Notes under the pieces: generated by a model | The model's database searches: none | What the model was told of the DNA's origin: nothing | The model's input: the letters and a program-made list of their open reading frames with translations, nothing else | Assembly (NCBI GenBank): GCA_965214305.1 | Contig: OZ243949.1 | Span: forward strand, 1,612,001 to 1,676,000 | Direction: 5' to 3' | DNA: 64,000 nucleotides | Origin: Azophilus sp965214305 | Lineage (GTDB): Bacteria > Pseudomonadota > Gammaproteobacteria > Pseudomonadales > Azotimanducaceae | Program-made: the position numbers and the translations under genes | In this document: piece after piece, positions 34,791-43,208 of the stretch | Layout of the letters: each line of letters begins with the position of its first letter | How positions within the stretch are numbered: the first letter of the stretch is position 1

Positions 34791-35423
34791 ATGCCGCTCC
34801 CCGATTCGGATATGCAAATGAACATACGCGAACGCCTGCGGGCGGTGCTGCGCGCGGAGGCCGAAGCCATTTTGGCCGTAAAGGTCACCGACGACTTCGT
34901 CAGCGCGGTGGAGTACCTGGCAACATGCCCCGGCAAGGTGCTGACCACCGGCATCGGCAAGGCCGGGCACATGGCGCGCAAGTTTGCCGCCACCCTCTGT
35001 TCCACGGCGACGCCCGCGGCCTTCATTCACCCCGCCGAAGCGGCTCATGGCGACCTGGGCCTTATCGGTCGCGACGATGTGCTGATCGCCTTCTCCACCA
35101 GTGGCAAGAGCCGGGAAGTTCTGGAATTGTTGGAAATGGCTCGGCACCTCGGCACCACGGGCGTCATCGGTATCACATCCCACCCGGATTCGGCATTGCG
35201 CGGCCTATCCGACCTGGTGCTCGACATGGGCATTATTGAGGAACCTTGCCCGTTTGGTTTAACACCCAGCGCCAGTATGGCCGTCATGCAGGCCATCGGC
35301 GATGCCATCGCACTGGCGCTTATGGAAGCCAAGGGCGTTACCCGGGAAGCCTGGGGGCTGCGTCATCACGGCGGCTATCTCGGTCGCCGCGCCCGCACCG
35401 ATAACGAGCCCAACCGAACCTGA
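34791..35423 (+). CDS. SIS-domain sugar isomerase, KdsD/KpsF/GutQ-like without CBS domains
   Basis: A 210-residue protein consisting only of a SIS domain. It has VLTTGIGKAGHMARKFAATL, the PAEAAHGDLGLI block and IAFSTSGKSREVLELL, as in arabinose-5-phosphate isomerases that feed KDO synthesis. E. coli KdsD is about 328 residues with two CBS domains; these are absent here and the frame ends normally after HHGGYLGRR, a sequence typical of KdsD just before the CBS pair. The short form exists in some bacteria, so this may be functional. The start could also be the Met at 34812 or 34818. Confidence 0.75.
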   Translation: MPLPDSDMQMNIRERLRAVLRAEAEAILAVKVTDDFVSAVEYLATCPGKVLTTGIGKAGHMARKFAATLCSTATPAAFIHPAEAAHGDLGLIGRDDVLIAFSTSGKSREVLELLEMARHLGTTGVIGITSHPDSALRGLSDLVLDMGIIEEPCPFGLTPSASMAVMQAIGDAIALALMEAKGVTREAWGLRHHGGYLGRRARTDNEPNRT

Positions 35424-35496
35424 GGCGATGTTCGCGCCGCTCATGGGTGACTGTTATCGTCTTACTGTCCCCTGTTGTAACCGCCAAGGAATTGCG

Positions 35497-35910
35497 ATGC
35501 CGAACAAACCGATGACTTCAAACCGATGCTATTTGCTGCGCGCCCTTATCGACTGGATTGTGGACAACGACTGCACGCCGATGGTGCATATCGACCCGGG
35601 TGTTGCGGGTGTCTCGGTGCCGAACGCCTACGTCAAGGACGGCGGCATCGTCCTGAATTTGTCTGCGGCCGCAACGCGCAATCTTGCTATTTCGGACAGC
35701 GAGTTGGTGGTGGACTGCCGCTTTGGCGGCCAAGCACACCGGGTGACCGCACCCATCGGCGCCGTCACCGCCGTGTTCGCGCGCGAGAACGGACAAGGCA
35801 TGGCCTTTAACCCGGAAGCCGCTTCCACACCGCCGCCAGCCTCTCCGGAGCCGCCCTCAAGCAAGCCCGGGGCAGCCAAGCAAGGACCAAGCCTGTCGCT
35901 TGTCAAGTAG
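35497..35910 (+). CDS. sspB: ClpXP protease specificity-enhancing factor SspB
   Basis: A 137-residue protein with the SspB fold: CYLLRALIDWIVDNDCTPMVHID, VPNAYVKDGGIVLNLSAAATRNL, and VVDCRFGGQAHRVTAPIGAVTAVFARENGQGM. A Pro/Ser-rich linker then ends in SLSLVK, the ClpX-binding tail. SspB delivers ssrA-tagged and other substrates to ClpXP. AAGGA at 35486-35490 precedes the ATG, supporting this start over the long frame from 35302. In many gammaproteobacteria sspB follows sspA; here sspA is not adjacent. Confidence 0.9.
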   Translation: MPNKPMTSNRCYLLRALIDWIVDNDCTPMVHIDPGVAGVSVPNAYVKDGGIVLNLSAAATRNLAISDSELVVDCRFGGQAHRVTAPIGAVTAVFARENGQGMAFNPEAASTPPPASPEPPSSKPGAAKQGPSLSLVK

Positions 35911-35964
35911 TGCAGCGCTTAGCGCCTTGGGTTACCGGCCCCGGCGAGCTAAACTGCGCACTCC

Positions 35965-37071
35965 ATGCATAGCGAATTATATTACCCCTACACCGAGCAT
36001 CCGGCTGCCGGCACCGCCATTGAGGTGGCAAACGGCGTGCGCTGGCTCACCATGCCGATGCCCGGATCGCTCAATCACATTAATCTTTACCTGCTTGAGG
36101 ACAAGGGTGGCTGGTGGGTGGTCGATACCGGCCTCGGCAATGCCGAAACATTCGGCTGGTGGCGCGAGCTCATGCGCGGGGACATGGGCGGACGTCCGGT
36201 GCAGGCTGTTATCTGCACCCATATGCACCCGGACCACATCGGCCAAGCGCTTGCCATCACCGACGAATTTCGTTGCCCTCTGTACATGACCCGCGCCGAG
36301 TACTATCAAGCACGGACGTTCGCCGCCAGCGACTGGAGCCATCATTCCTCCTGGCTCGGCGAGCAGTTCTACCAGCGCGCCGGCATGTCTCAAGACCATT
36401 TCGACCAGCTGATCGGCGTCTGGCGCCAACGCGGCGGTGAGTCGATGGCAATGCCCGGCATGCCCACCGGCTATCATCGGCTTGAGCACGGCGATGTGCT
36501 CAACATAGGCCACTACAACTGGCGAGTGCTGGTGGGCTCGGGGCATTCGCCGGAACATGCCTGCCTGTATTGCGATGCCCTTGAGATCATGATTTCCGGA
36601 GACCAGATATTGCCGGTCATCACCTCGAACGTCAGTGTGTTCCCCAACGAGCCGGAAGCCAACCCCCTCAAGGTGTGGATGGAATCGCACGACCGTTTCC
36701 TGAAAACCCCGGAAGACACCCTGGTGTTGCCCGCACACAATCTACCCTTCAAGGGTATCCGCCAGCGTCTGCGCGAGCTGATCAGCCATCACGAAGACCG
36801 AATGCTGGCCATTGAGGAGCACTGTGTCGAGCCCGCCGTCGCCAAAGATCTGCTGCCGGTGCTGTTCGCCCGGAAGCTGGATCCGCGACAAATGATGATG
36901 GCGCTCGGCGAAGCCATCGCCCACGTACACCTGCTGATGCACCGCAACCGCATCGAGCGCACCCTGCACGAGGATGGCGTTTATCGTTTCCATTCCATCG
37001 ACCCGAACCTGTCGCGGCGCGCACACCCCGACACCCATGACGCGCCCGACGACGGGCCCATGATGGTTTGA
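35965..37071 (+). CDS. MBL-fold metallo-hydrolase (LACTB2/glyoxalase II-like)
   Basis: A 368-residue protein with a complete metal site: THMHPDHIG, SGHSPEHACL, SGDQILP and the late His in LPAHNLPF. The N-terminus PMPGSLNHINLYLLEDKGGWWVVDTG is typical of single-domain hydrolases, followed by a C-terminal winged-helix part. Substrates in this family are thioesters, phosphodiesters or RNA; none can be chosen. It is the first gene of a tightly packed three-gene operon: its TGA overlaps the ATG of the next gene by one base. Confidence 0.85.
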   Translation: MHSELYYPYTEHPAAGTAIEVANGVRWLTMPMPGSLNHINLYLLEDKGGWWVVDTGLGNAETFGWWRELMRGDMGGRPVQAVICTHMHPDHIGQALAITDEFRCPLYMTRAEYYQARTFAASDWSHHSSWLGEQFYQRAGMSQDHFDQLIGVWRQRGGESMAMPGMPTGYHRLEHGDVLNIGHYNWRVLVGSGHSPEHACLYCDALEIMISGDQILPVITSNVSVFPNEPEANPLKVWMESHDRFLKTPEDTLVLPAHNLPFKGIRQRLRELISHHEDRMLAIEEHCVEPAVAKDLLPVLFARKLDPRQMMMALGEAIAHVHLLMHRNRIERTLHEDGVYRFHSIDPNLSRRAHPDTHDAPDDGPMMV

Positions 37072-37337
37072 TGGCCGCGCAAACGCTGCGCCATCGGGTC
37101 GCCCAAACCACCTACCGAGCGCTACGCTGGGGACGTGATCATTTGCCGCCCGGTCTGCGCACCCTTGTCGGCGTGCTCTTTATGATCGGCGGCGTATTCG
37201 GATTTTTGCCGGTGCTGGGCTTTTGGATGCTGCCCTTGGGGGCGGCCTTTGTGTTGCTCGACATCCCGCCGGCGCGGTATCGGGTTGATCGGTGGATGGA
37301 AACCATGCGCACCGCCGCGGAACCGTCGCGAGAATGA
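37071..37337 (+). CDS. Small membrane protein in operon with MBL and acyl-CoA ligase genes
   Basis: An 88-residue protein with two hydrophobic segments (about 28-44 LVGVLFMIGGVFGFLPV and 46-62 LGFWMLPLGAAFVLLD), a basic N-terminus and a polar C-terminal tail ending TMRTAAEPSRE. The pattern GGVFGFLPVLGFWMLPLGAAFVLLDIP recalls transmembrane proteins annotated as PGPGW or tryptophan-rich small membrane proteins. The ATG at 37071 shares its first base with the upstream TGA, and its stop overlaps the next ATG by four bases, so all three genes should be co-translated. Function unknown. Confidence 0.7.
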   Translation: MAAQTLRHRVAQTTYRALRWGRDHLPPGLRTLVGVLFMIGGVFGFLPVLGFWMLPLGAAFVLLDIPPARYRVDRWMETMRTAAEPSRE

Positions 37338-39142
37338 GCATTCGCGACAGGCTGTCCGTGCTCGCCCAGGTTCCGACTTTGCTCGCCCTGAAGAAAGAGT
37401 TGCAGCCGCGGGCGGCCGAGGAAAAAGACTGCATCGCCCGCCGTGTGGAGGCTAATGCGCGGCGCTTTGGCAAGCGGCCGGCAATACTGTTCGAAGGCCG
37501 CTCGGTTACCTGGACGCAATTCAATGCCATGGCCAACCGCCAAGCGCACTGCCTGAAAACATCGGGTATCACCAAGGGCGATGTGGTGAGCCTGTTCATG
37601 GAGAATCGCATCGAGTTTCTCGCGGCCCTGATGGCGCTCAACAAAATTGGCGCAACCGCCGCTCTCATCAATACCAATCTGCGCGGCCGGCCGCTGGTGC
37701 ATTGCATCGGCACCACCACCTCCAAAGCCTGTATTTTCGGTGAAGAGCTCACCGACGCACTCGCCGACGCCAAGGGCGAGTTGGCGCTGGAAGAAGGCCG
37801 CGACTACCTGTTCGTGGCCGACGCCGGCACTAGCCCCGCACCCAATTGGGCCATCGACCTTGGCGTGCGGAGCGAGGGCGCACCGTCCAACAATCCACCC
37901 GATACGGCGGCGGTTGCCCTGGGTGACACCATGGCCTACATCTTCACCTCCGGCACAACCGGGCTACCCAAGGCCGCGGTTCTTTCCAATCGTCGCTACC
38001 TCGCCGCAGCGGCAATGTCGCATCGTGCCGGCCTGAAATGCACCGAGAAAGATCGGCTCTATCTCTGTTTGCCGCTCTATCACGGCACCGGCATGATGAT
38101 TGGCGCGGGCGCGGTGCTCTGTTCCGGTGCCTCCATGTTCCTGCGACGCAAGTTCTCCGCGAGCAAATTCTTGTCGGAGGTGCGCGCGCATGACACCAAC
38201 TGCCTCGTCTATATCGGTGAATTGTGCCGCTATCTCAACAACACGCCGATACAGCCCGACGATGCCAAAAACCCCTTGCGCAACATCATCGGCAACGGCT
38301 TGCGCCCGGACATTTGGATGGCGTTCAAGAAACGCTTCGGCCTCAAACGCATCATGGAGTTCTACGGGGCAAGCGAAGGTAACGCCTCGTTCGCCAACCT
38401 GTTGAATAAAGACCAGACCATCGGCCTGACCCCCAACGAAATCGCGCTGGTGCGCTACGACACCGACGCCGACGAAATTGTCCGCGATGCCGAGGGCCGC
38501 TGTGTCCCCGTGGCACCCGGAGAGCCCGGCCTGTTGCTCGGCAAAATCACCGAAGTAGCCGTTTTCGAGGGTTACACGAACGCGGCGGCAACCGAGCATA
38601 AAGTGCTGCGCAACGCCCTTGAGGAAGGCGACGCCTGGTTCAACACCGGCGACTTGATAAGGGAAGTGGCGGTCGGTTACAGCCTGGGCTACCCCCACTA
38701 TCAATTCGTGGACCGCGTGGGCGATACGTTCCGCTGGAAGTCCGAGAACGTCTCCACCACCGAGGTGGGCGAGATCATCAATGGCCACCCGCAGGTGCAA
38801 CTGTGCAACGTCTATGGCGTTACGGTGCCCGGTACCGACGGCCGCGCCGGCATGGCGGCGCTGGCACTGAACCCGGGCACAGACTCCCTCGACATGGACG
38901 AATTCTCCGCCTATGTGAACCGCGAACTCCCCGCCTATGCCCGGCCCCTGTTCCTGCGCATGCAACCGGAAATCGACCTGACCGGCACCTTCAAGATGGT
39001 CAAGGGCGACTTGAGGAAAGCGGGCTACAACCCGGACGCAGTAACCGACCCGCTCTATGTGATGAAGCCCGGCGGCACGACCTATGAGCCGCTCGAAGCC
39101 GAGTTCGCCGCGAAAATCGCCGCGGGTGAGGCCGGTTATTAG
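37334..39142 (+). CDS. Long-chain acyl-CoA synthetase, FATP/FadD6 type
   Basis: A 602-residue adenylate-forming enzyme. The P-loop is YIFTSGTTGLPKAA, the FATP-type form of the AMP-binding signature; further motifs are LPLYHGTGMM, EFYGASEGNASF, WFNTGDLI, FRWKSENVSTTEVGE and the C-terminal catalytic Lys region GTFKMVKGDLRKAGY. FATP/very-long-chain ligases activate long fatty acids or steroid side-chain acids. The ATGA overlap with the small membrane protein gene gives the start. It fits with the acyl-CoA dehydrogenases and enoyl-CoA hydratase elsewhere in the window. Confidence 0.9.
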   Translation: MSIRDRLSVLAQVPTLLALKKELQPRAAEEKDCIARRVEANARRFGKRPAILFEGRSVTWTQFNAMANRQAHCLKTSGITKGDVVSLFMENRIEFLAALMALNKIGATAALINTNLRGRPLVHCIGTTTSKACIFGEELTDALADAKGELALEEGRDYLFVADAGTSPAPNWAIDLGVRSEGAPSNNPPDTAAVALGDTMAYIFTSGTTGLPKAAVLSNRRYLAAAAMSHRAGLKCTEKDRLYLCLPLYHGTGMMIGAGAVLCSGASMFLRRKFSASKFLSEVRAHDTNCLVYIGELCRYLNNTPIQPDDAKNPLRNIIGNGLRPDIWMAFKKRFGLKRIMEFYGASEGNASFANLLNKDQTIGLTPNEIALVRYDTDADEIVRDAEGRCVPVAPGEPGLLLGKITEVAVFEGYTNAAATEHKVLRNALEEGDAWFNTGDLIREVAVGYSLGYPHYQFVDRVGDTFRWKSENVSTTEVGEIINGHPQVQLCNVYGVTVPGTDGRAGMAALALNPGTDSLDMDEFSAYVNRELPAYARPLFLRMQPEIDLTGTFKMVKGDLRKAGYNPDAVTDPLYVMKPGGTTYEPLEAEFAAKIAAGEAGY

Positions 39143-39166
39143 ACGATAAGCGCCCCGGGGCGCGGG

Positions 39167-40318
39167 CTAGGCGCCTCCGCCTTCGGAAAGCGCGACCTCG
39201 AACAGCCGCTGATAGTCCTCCAACGAACATGGGCGGGGGTTCGTGAACGTGCAGACATCCTTGGCGGCGTGCTGCGCAAGGCCGGGCATGGCGTCGGCTT
39301 GGACACCCATCTCGTACAAGCCCGCGGGCAATCCGAGCGCGGCATTGAACTCGCGAATGAACTCGGCCGGGTCGGCTCCGGCTTTGCAGCCCATCGCCGC
39401 GTTGAGCCTCGCGTATTTGTCTCCCACATGATCGCGATTGAAGTCGAGGATCGTAGGCAGCAGGACCGCGTTCAAGGTTCCGTGGTGCAGCCGGAGGGTC
39501 TGATCGGCTCCACAGGCGTGGCTCATCGAGTGAACTGAGCCCAACCCCTTGCTGAAAGCCATGGCACCTTCGGTGGCGGCCATCATCATGTGCCACCGGG
39601 CATCCTTGTCGCTGCCGTCCCGAACCGCTCGCAGCAGATTGCCTTCCCGGATTCCCCGCTCAATACCATCGCAGGCCACCGCTTCCGCGGGCGGGTTCAC
39701 TTGGGGGGAGAGCAGCGCCTCGATACAGTGCGTCATCGCGTCCATGCCGGTTGCCGCCGTCAGGCGGGGCGGCAAGCCGATGGTCAGGCTCGGGTCGCAC
39801 AAGGCGGTGCGCGGCACCAAATGCCGGCTTGCGAGAATCAGCTTCTCGCCATTAGCCATGATGATGACCGCGCCACTGGAAACTTCGCTGCCCGTACCCG
39901 CCGTGGTGGGAATGGCGACCAGTGGAGCGACGGGGCCAATCTTCGCCGTGCCGCCAAGACCCGCGGTGTACTGGAGCAGGTCCCCTGCATGTGTTACCAC
40001 CAGCGCTACCGCCTTGGCCAAGTCCATTGAGGAACCGCCGCCGAAAGCGACGACCCCGTCGCACCCCGCCTCCCGATAGACCGCAGCCGCCTCTTCCACA
40101 GCCGCCTGGGTAGGGTTTTCCGGCGCTTCGCCGAAGATGGTCGGCGCCCGCTCGTTCCCCAGGGTGCCGGCCAGTTCCGAGACCATGCCCAAGTCGACGA
40201 GTCCCCGGTCGGTACAAAGCAGGGGGCGCTCGATCCCATGCTGTGCCAACACCTGGCCCAGTTTCTGACTCGCACCGTGGTCGAAGATCGTATGAGTTAT
40301 GAAGGTCAGCGTGGCCAA
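39167..40318 (-). CDS. Iron-containing alcohol dehydrogenase
   Basis: A 383-residue group III dehydrogenase. The nucleotide-binding GGGSSMDLAKA, the PTTAGTGSEVSSGAVI block, metal-binding ATGMDAMTHCIEAL and SKGLGSVHSMSHACGADQTLRLHHG are all present, the last with the His ligands. The family oxidises primary alcohols or maleylacetate-like substrates with NAD(P). It is convergent with the acyl-CoA ligase and divergent from the MarR regulator, which could control both directions. A role in aromatic catabolism with HpaB is plausible but not shown. Confidence 0.88.
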   Translation of the reverse strand: MATLTFITHTIFDHGASQKLGQVLAQHGIERPLLCTDRGLVDLGMVSELAGTLGNERAPTIFGEAPENPTQAAVEEAAAVYREAGCDGVVAFGGGSSMDLAKAVALVVTHAGDLLQYTAGLGGTAKIGPVAPLVAIPTTAGTGSEVSSGAVIIMANGEKLILASRHLVPRTALCDPSLTIGLPPRLTAATGMDAMTHCIEALLSPQVNPPAEAVACDGIERGIREGNLLRAVRDGSDKDARWHMMMAATEGAMAFSKGLGSVHSMSHACGADQTLRLHHGTLNAVLLPTILDFNRDHVGDKYARLNAAMGCKAGADPAEFIREFNAALGLPAGLYEMGVQADAMPGLAQHAAKDVCTFTNPRPCSLEDYQRLFEVALSEGGGA

Positions 40319-40400
40319 TGCAGAAACTCCCTGAGGTTGCGTGGAAAAATGCCACCCCGAAGTTACAGGAACCGTGCTTCAAACTAAAGCGCATGTTGGT

Positions 40401-40482
40401 GGCAGCTCAATTTGGAAAATCTTCATTATCGGAGCCCAAAGCGGGCGTGGTCTCTGCGGCGGCAGAAATTGAAACTGAGCCA
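40401..40482. repeat. Short inverted-repeat element, family C, copy 1
   Basis: An 82-base stretch ending in related inverted sequences (GCTCAATTT at the left and AAACTGAGC at the right). It is similar to 43807-43886: both contain GCGGGCG, GGTCTCTGCGGC and a GAAATxGxAACTGAGCCAC end. It lies in the control region between the alcohol dehydrogenase and the MarR gene, upstream of the promoter. A half-copy with GCGGCGAAAACTGAAATTGG is at about 9152. Confidence 0.6.
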
Positions 40483-40587
40483 CTACTCGCATGTGGCGGC
40501 TCAGAAACATTTCGGAATCCGGCCCGCGCAAAGTGCGCGGAGTTTCGCGCCAGCGAAACTCGAACGCACCCTCAAGGCGGGTGCGCC

Positions 40588-40623
40588 TTGACAGCCTGAG
40601 CATTTAGTTAATATAAGTATATT
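40588..40623 (+). promoter_or_regulatory. Promoter with overlapping palindrome before the MarR gene
   Basis: A perfect -35 TTGACA (40588-40593) is followed after 18 bases by TATAAG (40612-40617). The perfect palindrome AATATAAGTATATT (40610-40623) covers the -10 element. An AT-rich palindrome over the -10 box in front of a marR-family gene is the usual place for the regulator's own operator, so autorepression released by an aromatic ligand is likely. Confidence 0.65.
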
Positions 40624-40649
40624 TAATATATTCATTGAATGCCGGGGCC

Positions 40650-41120
40650 ATGAAATCATTCGATCGCTCCCTCCCGATGATGCTCTACCGCACCCTCAAT
40701 GCGGTCATGCCGGCCTTTCGCGCGATCTTCGCCCAGTTCGATCTTACCGAGCAGCAGTGGCGGGTTCTTCGCGTGCTTTGGGAGCGGGACGCCAAACCCC
40801 TGCTTGAGTTGGCCCAGGCCACCCTGATCCAAGCCCCGAGCTTGGTGGGCATTGTGGATCGGCTGCAAAGGAACGGACTGGTCGAGCGCCGTCGCTCCGA
40901 CTTGGACAGGCGCGTCGTTCGAGTGTGCCTGACCGCCGCCGGGCGAGCGCTCGAAGCGCAGGTGATTCCCTTGGTCGATGCGGCCTATTCCGATCTTGAG
41001 GGCTTGGTGAGCAAAGACGAATGGAAATCACTGATTTCCACGCTGGCCAAAATGGCCGACCGAGCCGGGGCCAGCGGCGCGGAACCGCAAGGCGAGCCGC
41101 TCCTTGCGGCTAACAACTAG
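40650..41120 (+). CDS. MarR-family regulator, HpaR-like
   Basis: A 156-residue winged-helix regulator. The HpaR-like dimer/DNA segment FDLTEQQWRVLRVLWE is followed by PSLVGIVDRLQRNGLVERRRSDLDRRVVRVCLTAAG, the recognition helix and wing. HpaR represses 4-hydroxyphenylacetate catabolic genes, and an HpaB gene lies directly downstream, supporting that role. The ATG at 40650 is used; a TTG at 40635 is also in frame. The stop codon TAG (41118-41120) is formed by the terminal sequence of an inserted inverted-repeat element, so the final residues (about LLAANN) may not be ancestral. Confidence 0.85.
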   Translation: MKSFDRSLPMMLYRTLNAVMPAFRAIFAQFDLTEQQWRVLRVLWERDAKPLLELAQATLIQAPSLVGIVDRLQRNGLVERRRSDLDRRVVRVCLTAAGRALEAQVIPLVDAAYSDLEGLVSKDEWKSLISTLAKMADRAGASGAEPQGEPLLAANN

Positions 41121-41281
41121 TGTCCTGTCCCGTAAATAAGTGGGTTTTAGGCGCTAGGCCGTTTCGGTTCCCGGCAAGGCGCGACGACGCCCTGTGGCAG
41201 GCCCCACAGAAGGAGGAGCAACGCGGCCGGGGGCCGAAACGGCCACGAATAATCACACTTATTTTGCGGGACAGGACACTA
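41118..41281. mobile_element. MITE with 24-bp terminal inverted repeats
   Basis: A 164-base element. The left end GTGTCCTGTCCCGTAAATAA and the right end (read in reverse, GTGTCCTGTCCCGCAAAATA) match almost perfectly for about 24 bases, and each is bordered by TA within CTAG, consistent with a TA or CTAG target duplication as in the IS630/Tc1-mariner group. Inner sequences GGCCGTTTCGG and CCGAAACGGCC extend the palindrome, so the whole element folds on itself. There is no coding capacity. It sits between the marR stop codon, which it supplies, and the hpaB ribosome-binding site. Confidence 0.82.
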
Positions 41282-41315
41282 GGGACTCACTGGAAGTGAC
41301 GGAAGGAGCGGATTG

Positions 41316-42761
41316 ATGGGCATCAAGACAGGCGCGGAATATCTCGACTCATTGCGCGATGGACGCAAGGTGTGGATGCACGGGCGGCAGGTGGCCGACG
41401 TCACCAGGGAGCCCGGACTGGAGCGCGGGGCGAGGACGCTGGCGGATTTCATTGACCGACAACGGGAACCGGAGCTGCTCGACAAGCTGACGTTCGTCGA
41501 GGCAGGCGAACGCTATCCGATGTCCTTCCTGCTGCCGCACGCGGCGGATGACGTGCGCCGACGGGGTGCCGCCTGCTACGAGTGGGCCAAGTGGTCCAAC
41601 GGCATGTTCGGCCGCACCCCCGACTACAAGAACGCCTCGGTGGCCGCCTTCGCCGGCGCCGCCGAGTTCCTCAACGAAAACGGCGGGCCGGTGGACTTCG
41701 CCGCCAACATGCGCGCGTACTACGAGGAGGCGCGCAGCCGCGACCACGTGCTGACGCACACGCTGGTCAACCCCCAGTTCAACGCCGAACTGGCGCGGCA
41801 GGGCCGATCAAGCCCCGAGGTGGCGCTCAAGGCCATCAAGGAAACCGACGCCGGCATCATCGTCAACGGGGCGCGGCTGCTGGCGACCCTGGGGCCCCTT
41901 GCCAACGAGATCGAGGTGTTTCCCTCCACGCTGCTCAATGCCTCTGAGGAGAACGTTCCCTTCGCCTTCGCGTTCACCCTGCCGATCAACGCGCCGGGGC
42001 TGCGCCTGATCTGCCGCGACACCTACGATACGGGCAAGTCCGAGTTCGACGCGCCCCTGGCCTCCCGCTTCGAGGAGATGGATGCGGTGGTGATCTTCGA
42101 CAACGTGCTGGTTCCTTGGGAGCGCGTGTTCATGTATCGGGATCCGCTGCTCTGCAACCGGGCGTTCGCCGAGACCAACGCCGTGGTGCATATGATGCAC
42201 CAGGTGGCTTGTGGCAAGCTGGCCAAGGCGGAGTTCATCGTCGGGCTGCTGTGCGCCATGGCCAAGGCCTCGGGCAAGGACAAGGACATGAACGTCAAGG
42301 GCCAGATCGCCCAGGCCATGTGGATTGCGGAGACCGTGCGCGCGCTGCTGTTCAGCGCCGAGCAGCAGCCGGAGCGGGACAAATGGGGGCTCTACGTCCC
42401 GCAACGGCGGCCGCTGGACACGTCCCGCAACCTGTTTCCCCGCCTGTATCCAAAGCTCATCGAGACGGTTCACATGCTGGGGTCGAGCTCGCTGGTCGCC
42501 ACGCCTTGCGAAGCGGATTTCGGCAACGACATTGCCAGCGACGTGGACCGCTACTTCCAGCAGGCCAACCTGGAAAGCCGCGACCGGGTGGCCCTGTTCC
42601 GTCTCGCCCATGACGTCGCGGTGTCCGGGTTCGGCAACCGGCAGGTGCTCTACGAGCGGTTCTTTTTCGGTCCGCAGAACGTCATGGCCTCCATCTACTA
42701 CGACCTCTACGACAAGGACGAGATGATGGACCGGGTCAGCGGCTTGTTGGACGGGGTTTGA
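41316..42761 (+). CDS. hpaB: 4-hydroxyphenylacetate 3-monooxygenase oxygenase component (HpaB family)
   Basis: A 481-residue FADH2-dependent monooxygenase of the HpaB/PvcC family. It starts IKTGAEYLDSLRDGRKVWMHG and contains ADFIDRQRE, HTLVNPQFN, RLLATLGPLANEIEVFP, FDNVLVPWERVFMY and VHMLGSSSLVATPCEADF, all typical of the family. HpaB hydroxylates a phenol ortho to its hydroxyl group and needs a separate flavin reductase (HpaC), which is not in the neighbourhood. GGAAGGAG precedes the ATG at 41316. A MarR-type regulator immediately upstream suggests aromatic induction; the exact phenolic substrate is not determined. Confidence 0.87.
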   Translation: MGIKTGAEYLDSLRDGRKVWMHGRQVADVTREPGLERGARTLADFIDRQREPELLDKLTFVEAGERYPMSFLLPHAADDVRRRGAACYEWAKWSNGMFGRTPDYKNASVAAFAGAAEFLNENGGPVDFAANMRAYYEEARSRDHVLTHTLVNPQFNAELARQGRSSPEVALKAIKETDAGIIVNGARLLATLGPLANEIEVFPSTLLNASEENVPFAFAFTLPINAPGLRLICRDTYDTGKSEFDAPLASRFEEMDAVVIFDNVLVPWERVFMYRDPLLCNRAFAETNAVVHMMHQVACGKLAKAEFIVGLLCAMAKASGKDKDMNVKGQIAQAMWIAETVRALLFSAEQQPERDKWGLYVPQRRPLDTSRNLFPRLYPKLIETVHMLGSSSLVATPCEADFGNDIASDVDRYFQQANLESRDRVALFRLAHDVAVSGFGNRQVLYERFFFGPQNVMASIYYDLYDKDEMMDRVSGLLDGV

Positions 42762-42960
42762 CGGTCTCTGATTGGACGGCGCGGGGTTGCCACCCCGGTC
42801 ACGCCAACGAAGGTCGCTTGGGCGGGTAGCGAACTGAAATTGGCGCCTTGACCGCTCAACATGGTGTGGATCGGCCAGCACTTCCGCGAATCGCAGTTCG
42901 CCAATGGCGTTTCCACCGCACAGTCGGCCTGCTGCGGACAATAGAAGTGTCTGCAACACC

Positions 42961-43010
42961 GGACATTTCATGTGCTCTCTACAGAGCCGCTGCAAGATCG
43001 TGAAATGTCC
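42961..43010. repeat. Perfect 10-bp inverted repeat enclosing a smaller hairpin
   Basis: GGACATTTCA at 42961-42970 is mirrored exactly by TGAAATGTCC at 43001-43010. Inside is a second pair (GCTCT at 42974-42978 and AGAGC at 42983-42987). It lies in the 447-base gap between hpaB and the SRPBCC gene, which otherwise holds nothing recognised. It may be a regulatory hairpin, a protein site or the remains of an element. Confidence 0.5.
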
Positions 43011-43208
43011 TGGGCCCCTACACCTACATGAAATATCAACCTCCCCTTGATACACTCCATGCTGTAGTTGTCGTGAGGCCGCACTGCTGTTGTACGGTAA
43101 CTGTCTGATCTCACCACATTTATCGTGCGCCGTGCGGCCTCCCTCAATCCCCTTGGCAAGCGACCCGCGCCAAGCAACGACAACGAGGACAGAGGAGATT
43201 TATCGCCT

